Source of the DNA: Haloarcula taiwanensis | GTDB taxonomy: Archaea > Halobacteriota > Halobacteria > Halobacteriales > Haloarculaceae | Reading direction: 5' to 3' | Assembly: GCA_002844335.1 (NCBI GenBank) | Contig: CP019154.1 | Location: forward strand, 2,790,001 to 2,854,000 | Length of the DNA: 64,000 bases | Shown: one piece after another, positions 25,582 through 34,300 of the stretch | Numbering within the stretch: position 1 is the stretch's first letter | Layout: each line of letters begins with the position of its first letter | The notes under the pieces: model-generated | The model's database searches: none | Told to the model about the DNA's origin: nothing | Seen by the model: the letters and a program-made list of their open reading frames with translations, nothing else | Made by a program: the position numbers and the translations under genes

Positions 25582-26717
25582 GTCTCCAGCGCGTCGTCGA
25601 TAGCCGCCCTGGCCTCGCGGGCGGTCGATAGTTCCTGTTCGACAGCGCCGCTTGCCAGTCGCTCGCGCTCTGATTCCGTGAGTTCCGAGCGAGCGACGGC
25701 GCTCTCCCGGAGCCGCTCGTAGTCGTCCCGCTCCGCGAGTCCACGCACCTCCCGTAGCGCCGCGACCACGGACTCGTCGGCAAATCGGGCGACGACCGAG
25801 CGGTACTCCCGGCAGTACCACGGCAGGGCATCGGCCGACGGCGGCGGCCAGTTGATCCGTACCGGCTCGGCGTCGAGCCGCCGGAGGTACGTCTGTCGGG
25901 TGGCGACGGCGCTGCGGAGCGCCGCGGCGTCGTCGACGTAGTGGTCTAGCTTCGAGGTAGAGTAGTCGGCGTACTCCAGTAGCTTCGGAATCGGCTCCCG
26001 GCCGGCGTCGTGCTCGCGAACGTAGGTCAGCAGTTCCGCAGGTGGGGACCGGAACTCGACCAGCGGGTACGCGTCCGCCCGGTCGATGACTGCCAGCGCG
26101 TCCTTAGCCGGCGTATTGCGCCGAAACTCGGCAAACGCCTCGGTGACGGCGTCGTTGTAGCGCTCGATTGGCTCACGGAGGCGCTCGACCGGGGCATCGA
26201 GGTCGGCGTCGCCGAGACGCTGGAGGCGTTCCAGATCGTCGATGCGGTCGCTCAGTTCGTTGCGTCGACGGTTCGCCTCGGTCCGGGCCTTCTTGTACCG
26301 CTCGCGTGCGTCGTCGAGTTCGTCGAGCCGCCCGACGAGGTCGCCGATGGGCGACAGCATCTCGCGGGCCTGCTCGAAGTCGCCCTCGGTGAGCCGCCGT
26401 TGCTGGAGGAAGTCGTCGATTTCCTCGAAGGTATCGCGCTCGGGCAGGTCCTCGGGAAGGTCGTCGGTCAGCGTCCCGACGCGGCCCTGAAACTCCATGA
26501 ACGCCTCGAAGTCGCCGCCGCCGGTCGCCCGCCCGTCGTAGCTTTCGAGCAGGTTCCGCAGTTCGCTGTAGATGTCACGGCAGTCACGGAGCGCGTCTGC
26601 GCCGACCTCCTCGACGCGCGTCTGTGCCCGGTCGTGCGCCTCGGCGACCTGTTCGAGGCGCTCGACGACGTCCGGGGTGCCCGCGCTGAGTTCGGTCTCA
26701 GTATCGGACCGCGCCAT
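25566..26717 (-). CDS. Coiled-coil haloarchaeal protein cotranslated with HisI (DUF7118-like)
   Basis: A 383-residue soluble, highly charged, mainly helical protein. Residues about 10-200 read as long coiled coils (DDARERYKKARTEANRRRNEL). A central RNTPAKDALAVIDRADAYPLVEF is followed by a second helical half with a conserved-looking RINWPPPSADALPWYCREY. No catalytic motif is recognised. Its ATG shares one base with the hisI stop (TGATG-type overlap), so translation is coupled to HisI, though a role in histidine synthesis is only a guess. The 3' end overlaps glmM by 16 nt. I recall it as an uncharacterised haloarchaeal family. Confidence 0.82.
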   Translation of the reverse strand: MARSDTETELSAGTPDVVERLEQVAEAHDRAQTRVEEVGADALRDCRDIYSELRNLLESYDGRATGGGDFEAFMEFQGRVGTLTDDLPEDLPERDTFEEIDDFLQQRRLTEGDFEQAREMLSPIGDLVGRLDELDDARERYKKARTEANRRRNELSDRIDDLERLQRLGDADLDAPVERLREPIERYNDAVTEAFAEFRRNTPAKDALAVIDRADAYPLVEFRSPPAELLTYVREHDAGREPIPKLLEYADYSTSKLDHYVDDAAALRSAVATRQTYLRRLDAEPVRINWPPPSADALPWYCREYRSVVARFADESVVAALREVRGLAERDDYERLRESAVARSELTESERERLASGAVEQELSTAREARAAIDDALETYSPL

Positions 26718-27079
26718 CAGTACACGTCGTCGGGGTCGAACACTTGCTCGCCGACCGTCTCGCCGTCGACAGTCCGGTGGAAGCAGGACTCGTAGCCGGT
26801 GTGGCAGGCGCCGCCGGTCTGGTCGACGACGTACAGCAGCGCGTCCCCGTCACAGTCGACCCGCACCTCTTCGACGGCCTGTGTATGGCCGCTCGTCGCG
26901 CCCTTGTGCCAGAGTTCGTCCCGGCTCCGCGAGTAGTAGTGAGCCTCCCCTGTCTCGCGGGTCTTCCGGAGCGCTTCCTCTGTGACGTAGGCGAGCATGA
27001 GCACCTCGCCGGAGTCTGCGTCCTGCGCGACAGCCGGGATGTACTCCTGCTCGTCGAACGCAAGGTCGACGTCGGTCAT
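26717..27079 (-). CDS. hisI: Phosphoribosyl-AMP cyclohydrolase
   Basis: A 120-residue enzyme that opens the adenine ring of PR-AMP, the third step of histidine synthesis. Family marks are [15 protein letters not shown], the [18 protein letters not shown] substrate loop, [13 protein letters not shown] and the zinc cysteines in [12 protein letters not shown]. The length fits the free-standing archaeal form; the HisE domain is not fused. The start is [10 protein letters not shown] at 27079. The stop overlaps the start of the downstream coiled-coil gene. Confidence 0.95.
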   Translation of the reverse strand: MTDVDLAFDEQEYIPAVAQDADSGEVLMLAYVTEEALRKTRETGEAHYYSRSRDELWHKGATSGHTQAVEEVRVDCDGDALLYVVDQTGGACHTGYESCFHRTVDGETVGEQVFDPDDVY

Positions 27080-27126
27080 ACTCAGGCCGAGGCGTGTCCG
27101 GAAAATAGGTCTTCTGCTGTCTGGGG

Positions 27127-28155
27127 TCAGGCCAGCCCGACTGCCTGCAACAGCGAGAACAGCACGTCGCCGTAGGTGAGTGAAACGACCAGCCCCGCGA
27201 ACATCGGGACGAGGAACGGAATCCCGGGCGAAATCCACACCTCGTCCTGTTCGACCAGCACGTCCAGCCCATCACGGAGCTGGGCCGGTGACGTGCCGTA
27301 GGCCGAGTGGTCGATATCGTCAAGGAACCGCTCGGCACCCCACGGGTCGTCGACGGCGTCGGTGTCATCAGTCACAGCCTGGGAGGATGCGTCGTCACCG
27401 CGACCGCCCGTCCCGTTCACGTCGTCGGCCACCGGGTCGCCGCCGTCGGTCGCCAGCGAGCCGTCGCCGGGGTCGTTGGGAACCCGCGGTAGCGAGGTCG
27501 GGAGGCGATGCCGGTCCGGGTCGGCGCGGATATCGGCAAGCGAGCAGCCACGCCACTGGAGGTACATCCGGAGCGCATCGAGGTCGAGACCGCCGCGGTC
27601 GAATCCGTCGGGCGATTCGAGCAGCCGACCGTACTCCTCGGTGACGGCGGAGACGGAAACGGGCCGCCCGATGAACATCGCCAGCGAAAAACGACCCCGG
27701 GCGAGGTTCCCGGCGGCGACGGCCAGCGGGTAGACGACGCCGGCGAGCACGGTGTTCGAGAGAATCGTCAGCGAGAAGACGCCGATGGCGCTCTGCTGGA
27801 GCGGGAGCGCGACAGTCGGCAGGTAGTACACCGGATACACCGGAAAGAGGACAGCGACGAGCATGAACGCCTTCGCGTCGGCCCCGCCGAACCCACCGAT
27901 GAGCCAGAAGCCGTACGACAGCGGGATGACGAAGCCGAGGCTGATGGCGACCCTGATGAGAAACAGCCGCTGGCCGACCGCTGTCGGGCCGGTCCAGACG
28001 GTGTAGGCGTCCCACAGCAGGAGGACGACCGCCAGCGCGGCAAGCGGGGTCCAGGTCCGGTTCGGCACCCGGCGGGTTTTCACATCGCGGTAGGCCGCCC
28101 ACCCGAATACCGGGACGGCGACCAGCCGAAGCAGGTCCGGTATCGACCCAAGCAC
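27127..28155 (-). CDS. pibD: Archaeal prepilin/prearchaellin peptidase (A24 family)
   Basis: A 342-residue membrane aspartic protease that removes class III signal peptides from archaellins and pilins. The two catalytic aspartates are Asp24 ([12 protein letters not shown]) and Asp93 in the GxGD-like GGADAKAF. About six helices occupy the first 170 residues and one more lies at the C-terminus. A roughly 130-residue acidic cytoplasmic insertion before the last helix ([18 protein letters not shown]) makes it longer than bacterial or crenarchaeal members. It precedes the hisI operon by 47 nt. The archaellin at 61354-61986 is a plausible substrate. Confidence 0.9.
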   Translation of the reverse strand: MLGSIPDLLRLVAVPVFGWAAYRDVKTRRVPNRTWTPLAALAVVLLLWDAYTVWTGPTAVGQRLFLIRVAISLGFVIPLSYGFWLIGGFGGADAKAFMLVAVLFPVYPVYYLPTVALPLQQSAIGVFSLTILSNTVLAGVVYPLAVAAGNLARGRFSLAMFIGRPVSVSAVTEEYGRLLESPDGFDRGGLDLDALRMYLQWRGCSLADIRADPDRHRLPTSLPRVPNDPGDGSLATDGGDPVADDVNGTGGRGDDASSQAVTDDTDAVDDPWGAERFLDDIDHSAYGTSPAQLRDGLDVLVEQDEVWISPGIPFLVPMFAGLVVSLTYGDVLFSLLQAVGLA

Positions 28156-28257
28156 GGCTATACGCAGTACAGCGGCCCCCCTAATGGTTCCGGTACAACA
28201 GCTGTCAGTGGCAGTCGCTACTGGAAGCAGAAAGTGTAGTGCGCTGCAGGAGCCGCG

Positions 28258-28647
28258 TTAGATGACGCGGTTCTGCAGGTAGTCGAGGTGCTTGGCGTTG
28301 TAGACGATTTTGACCTCGTCGGCGTCCGGGCTGCCGATGCAGGTCAGGCGAACGTTCTTGTCTTCGACTTCCTCGTCGCTGAGGATCTGCTGCATATCCA
28401 TGTCGATGTCGCCTTCGAGAACGATGGCGGCACAGTTCGCACAGGCACCGGCGCGACACGAGAAGGGCCAGTCGTAGCCCTGCGCCTCGGCGGCTTCCAG
28501 AATGTACTCGCCTTCGTTCACGTCAAGGGACCCGTGGTCCTCGTCGTCGAGGTCGAGGTCCGACGCCTCTGCGAAGACGTCGTCGTCGTACATGTCCCAG
28601 CCGTTGTCGTCCACTACTTCGTAGTTAAGGTACTCTACCGTGGGCAT
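28258..28647 (-). CDS. fer: [2Fe-2S] ferredoxin of halophilic type
   Basis: A 129-residue acidic plant-type ferredoxin that carries electrons for 2-oxoacid:ferredoxin oxidoreductases. Cluster ligands are Cys64, Cys69, Cys72 and Cys103 ([10 protein letters not shown] and LTCIGSP). The N-terminal acidic insertion (about residues 15-45) is the haloadaptation known from Haloarcula ferredoxin crystal structures. From memory the sequence is nearly that of H. marismortui, which supports the organism call. The start is ATG at 28647 ([10 protein letters not shown]). An AAAACGG-flanked AT patch near 28690 may be its promoter. Confidence 0.96.
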   Translation of the reverse strand: MPTVEYLNYEVVDDNGWDMYDDDVFAEASDLDLDDEDHGSLDVNEGEYILEAAEAQGYDWPFSCRAGACANCAAIVLEGDIDMDMQQILSDEEVEDKNVRLTCIGSPDADEVKIVYNAKHLDYLQNRVI

Positions 28648-28772
28648 CACCTGATTGGTTCGAACCCCGCCCTGTTAGACTTTGCCCTTCCGTTTTAGGT
28701 CGTGCAAAATAATGAGGGACAACGCGGGGATTCGCCGTGAATCGAGGACTGCTGTGCGGGGCCGATTACTGC

Positions 28773-29981
28773 TCAGGTGATCGGGAGGAACCTGAACACC
28801 AGATACGCCGCGAGGGTCGCGATCGAGGGGACGACGTTCTGGAGGAAAATTACTCTCGCAGTGGTCCCGGGTTCGAACAGATCCGACGCCGACGGGATGT
28901 CCTCACGCGATTCCTCGCCGATGGGGTCGGTCTCGGCCGGCTTCGGCGTCCCTTTGTTGCCACCGACAGTCGGGGCGTCTGCGGCTTCCGCGTCGGTGGT
29001 CAGCGCACCGACAGACGCGACGGGTGCTTCTCCCTGCACAGTGTCTGAGAGGCTCGTCGTTCGCGTCGCACGACCCCACCCGAGTCCGACGATGCTCATT
29101 GTGGCGATGATGACGAAACTGGCAGGGATACCCAGCGCGGAAAGGAAGGTGACGATAGTCGAGGCGACTGCCGCGACGACGATGGCGGCGACCAGCGGGA
29201 GGTCGGTCAGGTCGTTGCCGACCGTGTCCATCGTCCGGCGGGCGATGGTGAACGCACCGAGGCCGATAGCGCCGCCACCGAGCAGGATCGCCGGGTACAG
29301 CTCCAGAGAGCCGTTGCCGACAAGCGGTGCAACGGCATTGGCGACGTTCGATGCTCCCGCAGAGAAGCCCATGTAACATCCGATACCGATGACGACGACG
29401 GTCCCGACGAACTCACGTGGTGTCGTGTTCTCGCCGAGCGCCGGCCGCGGAATCGCACCGGAGCGGTCGAAATCCAGTAGCGCCCCCTCGCTCTGTGAGA
29501 CGGCGAACCACTCGACGAGTCTCGGATAGAAGTACCGCCCGATGACGCCGCTGACCCAGAAGGCGATAATCGGCGAGACGAGCCACCACGAGACGATTTC
29601 GAGCATCAGGGCGGCGTTCAACGTCCCGCGAGCGAGGCCCAGGCCAGCGATAGCGCCGACGGCCGTCATCGACGTCGACGCCGGAACCCCGACCACGTTC
29701 GAGAGGAACAGCGCGACGCCGATGAAAAACAGGACGACGATGCTGATCAGCGGCGAGAACTGCGTGGCGACGAGGTCACTGCCCAGGCTCTGGACGACGG
29801 CCGGGCCGACAAGGAGCCCGCCAGCCATCGCGAATATCGTCATCAGGGCCGCTGCCGAGAGTTTCGAAAGCGTGTTCGATCCGACCGCAGGCCCGAACGC
29901 GACACCCGTGGATGACCCCCCGATGTTGAAGCCGACGAAGATAGCTACCAGAACACCGAGGGCAAAGAGAACTTCGACCAT
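28773..29981 (-). CDS. PiT-family inorganic phosphate transporter (copy 1)
   Basis: A 402-residue integral membrane protein with about 10 helices, which should import phosphate with Na+ or H+. The second internal repeat carries SAGASNVANAVAPLVG, the usual PiT signature. The first repeat has FNIGGSSTGVAFGPAVGS where most PiT proteins have GANDVANAFG. Acidic hydrophilic residues (about 310-375) separate the last two helices. It is a paralogue of the next gene upstream (30123-31286) and is transcribed in the same direction across a 141-bp gap. Sulfate or another anion is less likely but possible. Confidence 0.87.
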   Translation of the reverse strand: MVEVLFALGVLVAIFVGFNIGGSSTGVAFGPAVGSNTLSKLSAAALMTIFAMAGGLLVGPAVVQSLGSDLVATQFSPLISIVVLFFIGVALFLSNVVGVPASTSMTAVGAIAGLGLARGTLNAALMLEIVSWWLVSPIIAFWVSGVIGRYFYPRLVEWFAVSQSEGALLDFDRSGAIPRPALGENTTPREFVGTVVVIGIGCYMGFSAGASNVANAVAPLVGNGSLELYPAILLGGGAIGLGAFTIARRTMDTVGNDLTDLPLVAAIVVAAVASTIVTFLSALGIPASFVIIATMSIVGLGWGRATRTTSLSDTVQGEAPVASVGALTTDAEAADAPTVGGNKGTPKPAETDPIGEESREDIPSASDLFEPGTTARVIFLQNVVPSIATLAAYLVFRFLPIT

Positions 29982-30122
29982 ACGCTACCAACTGTCGTCG
30001 TCAGGTAAAGGGTACCGCCTTCGCCAGCGCGTTGTGCGACCGAGGTGGCGAGACGCAGTGATGCACCGTTCTGTCGGTGACGACTGTCGGGGCCGGGAGC
30101 GAATATCCCAGACGTGAGTGAA

Positions 30123-31286
30123 TCAGTAGGCGAGAACGTACTGGAATACCAGAAACGACGCAAGGGCTGACATCGACGGTGCCAGTATCCAGAGCATGAC
30201 AACGCGACCAGTCGCGGCGGGGTCGAAGAGGTCTGCCGCCGAGGTTACGGACTCCGGGTCTTCCTGACCGATTGGTTCGACTTCGCGCTCCTCCGGTGGC
30301 GACCACGCAGCTTCATCGCGGTCGGTCGTCAGCGCGTCAACGGTAACGCTACCACCTCCACCGCTAGCGGCGGCCCCGGTGACAGCCGCGCCCGCTGCGT
30401 CAGCCAGAGTTGTCGTCCGGGTGGCCCGGCCCCACCCCAGACCGACGACGCACATTGTTGCTGAGACCGCCAGACTCGCTGGGATTCCGGCCCAGGATAA
30501 CAACCCGATGATTGTCGCACTCACGGTCTCGACGATGAGCGCCGCGAGAATCGGGAGTTCGGTGAGATCGTTCCCGACCGTATCGAGTGTTCGCCGAGCG
30601 ATGGTGAACGCACCGATGCTGATAGCGCCACCAGCGAGCGCGACGCCCGGATAGAGCCCCAGCTCGCCGCTGCCGACAAGGGGAGCGACAGCGTTGGCGA
30701 CGTTCGACGCCCCCGCGGAAAACGCCATATAACAGCCGATAGCGACGACCAGAAACTGTCCGATCCGCTCACGCCGCGACGTGTCCGGCCCCGTGCTCTC
30801 GAAGGCGACCCTGACTTCGAGATGTGGGTAGAGGTAGCGCCCGACGACTGCCGACAGCCAGAACGCAGTGATAGGCGCGACGAGCCACCACGAGACGATA
30901 CGCCCCATCACGGTCCAGTCGATAGTCCCGGTCGCGACGCCGAGACCGGCAATAGCACCGACGGCAGTCATCGAAGTCGATGCCGGCACCCCAAACAGGT
31001 TCGAGACCAGCAGGGCAAGTCCAACGAAAAAGAGGATGACGACGCTCGCGAGGAGGGTAAACTGTCCGCTCGGGACGATGCGACCGCCCATCGTATCGAT
31101 GACCTCCGTTCCGATGGTTGCCCCGCCGAGGAGTGCGAACGCCGACATCAGGACGGCGGCCCACTCCTTCGAGAGCGTGTCCGACCCCACTGCCGGACCA
31201 AAAGCAACACCGGTCGAAGAGCCACCGATGTTGAAACCGACGAAAATGGCAACCAGAAGCCCGATAGCGAAGAGAATCGAGACCAT
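30123..31286 (-). CDS. PiT-family inorganic phosphate transporter (copy 2)
   Basis: A 387-residue paralogue of the previous entry with the same order of helices and motifs: FNIGGSSTGVAFGPAVGS near the N-terminus, GVPASTSMTAVGAIAGLG, SAGASNVANAVAPLVGSG, and an acidic loop before the last helix. The strong match along the whole length indicates tandem duplication followed by divergence, mainly in the acidic loop. ATG 31286 (MVSILFAIG) is preferred over an upstream TTG. The two copies may differ in affinity, or one may supply a different anion. Confidence 0.87.
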   Translation of the reverse strand: MVSILFAIGLLVAIFVGFNIGGSSTGVAFGPAVGSDTLSKEWAAVLMSAFALLGGATIGTEVIDTMGGRIVPSGQFTLLASVVILFFVGLALLVSNLFGVPASTSMTAVGAIAGLGVATGTIDWTVMGRIVSWWLVAPITAFWLSAVVGRYLYPHLEVRVAFESTGPDTSRRERIGQFLVVAIGCYMAFSAGASNVANAVAPLVGSGELGLYPGVALAGGAISIGAFTIARRTLDTVGNDLTELPILAALIVETVSATIIGLLSWAGIPASLAVSATMCVVGLGWGRATRTTTLADAAGAAVTGAAASGGGGSVTVDALTTDRDEAAWSPPEEREVEPIGQEDPESVTSAADLFDPAATGRVVMLWILAPSMSALASFLVFQYVLAY

Positions 31287-31439
31287 GTCCAACAGCAACT
31301 CCTGACGGGTCTAAATAATACCGTTCGTGACCGCTCTCGGAGACACACGATTCAACGCTGGCGTCTCGTCGGGATGGGCCACAGAGCAGCCCGTACGCCC
31401 GTCCATCGCGCACAATCGATGGCCGACCGTCACAGCCGT

Positions 31440-32312
31440 TCAGTCGCGGTCGCCATCGCCGTTGTCAGCCGGCACCGTCTCTTCGACTTCTGACGCTGTC
31501 TCCTCGACCTCGCTTGCCGTTTCCTTGGCCGCTTCGACCTCGTCGGTGACTGATTCAGCGGTCTGTTTCGCATCGCTGGTCCTATCCTTGACATCAGTCG
31601 TTTTGTCTTTCAGTTCAGTCGTTTTGTCTTTCGCTTCTGTCGCTTTGTCCTTGACCTCGGTTGTCTTGTCTTTGACTTCCGTTGTCTTGTCCTTGACTTC
31701 GGTCGTCTTGTCCTTGACCTCGGTGACCTTCTCAGCGGCGTCCTCGTCGCCAGCCTCGGTCGCAGTCTGTTCGACTTCGTCGGCCGTCCGCTCGACTTCG
31801 TCGGCTGTCTGTTCGACCTCGTCGACGGTTTCCTCCACTTCGTCAGCAGTCTGTTCCACCTCGTCGGCGGTCTGCTCAACTTCGTCGGCGGTCTGCTCGA
31901 CATCCTCGGCGGCCTTGTCGACCGTCTCAGCGGCGGTTTCGACCTCGTCGGCGGTCGTCTCTAGCTCCTCAGCTGTCGTTTCCAGTTGCTCGGCGGCCTC
32001 TTCGAGTTCAGCGGCTTTGGTGGCGACATCCTCGTTCGTCCGTTCGAGGACGTTCGCGAGGACGAGAAACTGTAGCAACCCGACGACGACGAACGCCGAA
32101 ATGGCGATGCTGGCCGCGGTCGCAAGTACCGACACCGCGCCGGCACCGAGCGGGAGAACGCCGAACTCGGCCAGCCCCCAGGCCAGCGCCAGACCGGCGG
32201 CGACGACCATCACGGCCTGTTCGAAGAGCTGGTACTCACGCTCGTACGGCCCAAACATGAGCGCTTCGAGCCGGCGGGCGAGCGGTGTGAGGACGAGTGT
32301 AGCAGTACCCAT
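31440..32312 (-). CDS. Membrane-anchored heptad-repeat coiled-coil protein
   Basis: A 290-residue protein. Two hydrophobic helices (about 31-52 and 59-84) anchor it. Residues about 93-285 are an almost perfect seven-residue repeat: an EQTADEV block (about 137-186), then a KDKTTEV block (about 199-248), then an acidic SEVEETA tail. There is no Cys or Trp in the repeats and no enzymatic motif. The KDKT block resembles LEA group 3 or apolipoprotein-like helices. The cytoplasmic rod would be about 28 nm long if fully helical. It follows the PiT genes on the same strand and is divergent from hisA. A membrane-organising, stress or scaffold role is inference. Confidence 0.8.
   Translation of the reverse strand: MGTATLVLTPLARRLEALMFGPYEREYQLFEQAVMVVAAGLALAWGLAEFGVLPLGAGAVSVLATAASIAISAFVVVGLLQFLVLANVLERTNEDVATKAAELEEAAEQLETTAEELETTADEVETAAETVDKAAEDVEQTADEVEQTADEVEQTADEVEETVDEVEQTADEVERTADEVEQTATEAGDEDAAEKVTEVKDKTTEVKDKTTEVKDKTTEVKDKATEAKDKTTELKDKTTDVKDRTSDAKQTAESVTDEVEAAKETASEVEETASEVEETVPADNGDGDRD
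31569..31904 (-). repeat. 21-bp periodic repeats encoding EQTADEV and KDKTTEV
   Basis: Two blocks inside the coiled-coil gene. About seven units code for EQTADEV (31755-31904) and about seven for KDKTTEV (31569-31718). Codons differ between copies while the amino acids stay the same, which points to selection on the protein rather than very recent DNA duplication. Confidence 0.9.
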
Positions 32313-32411
32313 GGCGGACCTTTCCCATCACAGCGTAAAAGCATGCGGGTCACTGGCGTCCGCACGCATCGGACCGACACGCTTTCGACGGCTGCCGCCG
32401 GACCACCGGCC

Positions 32412-33152
32412 ATGTTTCCCGAGTTCGAGGTCATCCCCGCGGTCGATATGCAGGACGGACAAGTGGTCCAGCTTGTCGGCGGCGAACGCGGCACGGAGAA
32501 AACCTACGGCGACCCGGTCGAGGCCGCTCAGCGGTGGGTCGACGCCGGGGCGAAGACGCTCCACCTCGTCGACCTCGACGGCGCGTTCGAGGGCGAGCGA
32601 CAGAACGCGGCGGCCATCGACGCCGTCCTTGACGCAGTAGGAGCCGATGTGGACGTGCAGTTGGGCGGCGGCATCCGAACCGCCGAGGACGCCGTCTCGC
32701 TGCTGGACCGCGGACTGGACCGCGTCATCCTCGGAACCGCCGCCGTCGAGACGCCGGAAGTCGTCGGCGAAATCAGCGCCGAACACCCCGGCAGTGTGCT
32801 GGTGAGCCTCGACGCGAAGGACGGCGAAGTCGTGGTGTCGGGCTGGACCGAGGGGACCGGACTGGACCCCGCTGACGCTGCCGAGCGGTACGCCGACCTC
32901 GGGGCCGGCGGCATCCTGTTTACCGACGTGGACGTGGAAGGCCAGTTAGAGGGCGTTCGCACCGAGCCGGTCCGCCGGCTGGTCGAAGCCGTCGACATCC
33001 CCGTCGTCGCCAGCGGCGGCGTGGCGACCGTCGACGACGTGCTGGCGCTCCGGTCGGCCGGGGCCGCCGCCGTCGTCGTCGGCAGCGCGCTCTACGAGGG
33101 CCAGTTCACGCTCGGCGCGGCGATTGACGCCCTCGACGAGTCATCGGAATAG
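32412..33152 (+). CDS. hisA: ProFAR isomerase
   Basis: A 246-residue (beta/alpha)8 barrel that isomerises ProFAR to PRFAR, the fourth step of histidine synthesis. The first catalytic Asp is in VIPAVDMQDGQVV and the second is in the second half-barrel (LFTDVDVEGQLEG). Phosphate-binding glycines are in QLGGGIRT and VVASGGVAT, and the two-fold pattern of half-barrels is clear. The start is ATG 32412 (MFPEFEVIPAVD). It lies 46 nt ahead of a methyltransferase gene, while hisI and hisB are elsewhere in the window. Confidence 0.95.
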   Translation: MFPEFEVIPAVDMQDGQVVQLVGGERGTEKTYGDPVEAAQRWVDAGAKTLHLVDLDGAFEGERQNAAAIDAVLDAVGADVDVQLGGGIRTAEDAVSLLDRGLDRVILGTAAVETPEVVGEISAEHPGSVLVSLDAKDGEVVVSGWTEGTGLDPADAAERYADLGAGGILFTDVDVEGQLEGVRTEPVRRLVEAVDIPVVASGGVATVDDVLALRSAGAAAVVVGSALYEGQFTLGAAIDALDESSE

Positions 33153-33198
33153 GTCGGGGTAGCTGAACGCATAACTGTGTGGCGCGCTCACAAGATGT

Positions 33199-33801
33199 AT
33201 GGACCGCAACGAGGTGCGCCGCGCGTGGGACAGCGTCTCTGAAACCTACGCCGAGCGGCGTGACCCGACCGGATCGGACGCAGCTCTGCTCGACGATTTA
33301 CTCGAACGCCTCTCCGAAGCGCCGACTGTCCTCGACGTGGGCTGTGGTGACGGCGCGCGGACGCTTGCGAACCTCCCGCCGAACAGCGTCGGTCTCGACT
33401 TCTCCAGAGCGGGGCTGGACCTCGCCGCCGAGACAGTGCCCGACAGCCGGCTTGTACAGGGGGACATGACGGCGCTCCCAGTTGCGACCGACAGCGTGGA
33501 CGCCGTCACTGCCTATCACGCCGTCTTTCACGTCCCGCGAGACCAGCACCCGACTGTCTACCGTGAGTTCGCTCGCGTGCTCCGTCCGGGCGGTGTCGTG
33601 TTGCTGACGCTGCCGAGCGGCCAATTCGAGACCGTCCGGCGGGGCTGGATGGGCGGGTCGATGTTCTTTTCGGCACCGGGTCGGCGGGCGACGCTCGACC
33701 AGTTGGCCGACGCCGGCTTCACCGGGACGGAGACGGTCACTGCGACGGACCCGCTCGGGAGCGACAGCGAGTTCGTCTTCGCCACGCTCGCCGCGGACTG
33801 A
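33199..33801 (+). CDS. Class I SAM-dependent methyltransferase
   Basis: A 200-residue Methyltransf_11-type enzyme. Motif I is VLDVGCGDGART (about residues 44-55), an acidic residue ends strand 2 (GLDFSRAGLD), motif II/III are VDAVTAYHAVFHVP and LRPGGVVLLTLPS. The substrate-specific C-terminus is short. Small archaeal members methylate metabolites, quinone-like lipids or tRNA; nothing here fixes the substrate. It converges on the NTF2-like gene with 1 nt between stops. Confidence 0.88.
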   Translation: MDRNEVRRAWDSVSETYAERRDPTGSDAALLDDLLERLSEAPTVLDVGCGDGARTLANLPPNSVGLDFSRAGLDLAAETVPDSRLVQGDMTALPVATDSVDAVTAYHAVFHVPRDQHPTVYREFARVLRPGGVVLLTLPSGQFETVRRGWMGGSMFFSAPGRRATLDQLADAGFTGTETVTATDPLGSDSEFVFATLAAD

Positions 33802-33802
33802 G

Positions 33803-34195
33803 TCACGCACGCAGGTCGTCGGCAGTGCTGACGTGCATCCCAACGAACTGCCACGGGCGAGCGTCGTCTGTGGCCACCAGCGTCCCGCTCCAACGGGTGT
33901 CGTACTCGTGACGGGCCCCGCTCTCGGCGTCGGTCCAGCACAGTCGCACGACGTCGCTGAACCACGCGTAGCCATCGCGCTCTGTCACCTCGAGCGCCTG
34001 GCTCTCGACGGCCCAGTCGGTCGTCGTCTCGGTCTGTTCCCGCAGTCCTGTCCTGATAGCGTCGGTCCCGGCCAACTGTTCAGAGATACCGAATTTGACC
34101 ACCGAGCGGTCTTCGTCGGCGGCGAAAAAGGGGCCGAGCGGCTCGCCGGCCCGCAACGCTGCGTAGTAAGCCTCGATGGTCTCTGTCGCATCCAT
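33803..34195 (-). CDS. SnoaL/NTF2-like protein
   Basis: A 130-residue cone-shaped alpha+beta domain: an N-terminal helix (TETIEAYYAALRAGE), the PLGPFFAADEDRSVV strand region, then curved strands ending in WRYD-like TRWSGTLVATDD and WQFVGMHVS. This matches the SnoaL-like/calcium-calmodulin kinase association-like fold, whose members are isomerases, hydrolases or simple binding proteins. ATG 34195 is preferred over an upstream frame start. It is divergent from mutS across 105 bp. Confidence 0.8.
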   Translation of the reverse strand: MDATETIEAYYAALRAGEPLGPFFAADEDRSVVKFGISEQLAGTDAIRTGLREQTETTTDWAVESQALEVTERDGYAWFSDVVRLCWTDAESGARHEYDTRWSGTLVATDDARPWQFVGMHVSTADDLRA

Positions 34196-34300
34196 ATTCG
34201 ACACTTGAGCCTGTGGCCCCTTCACTGGTCACGTCCGGCGGCTTCGACCACACTCTCCCGACCCGCAATCCTTACGCCGCGGACGGCCACACGGACGTGT

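Noticed and set aside
28651-28672. T-arm-like GGTTCGAACC next to the ferredoxin gene
   Set aside because: The flanking bases do not pair as a 5-bp T stem and no acceptor, D or anticodon arms surround it, so it is not a tRNA.
33833-34300. 156-codon upstream extension of the mutS frame
   Set aside because: It runs through the opposite-strand NTF2-like gene, is Arg/Pro/His-rich rather than acidic, and MutS homologues begin near MTEATGIVGEF.
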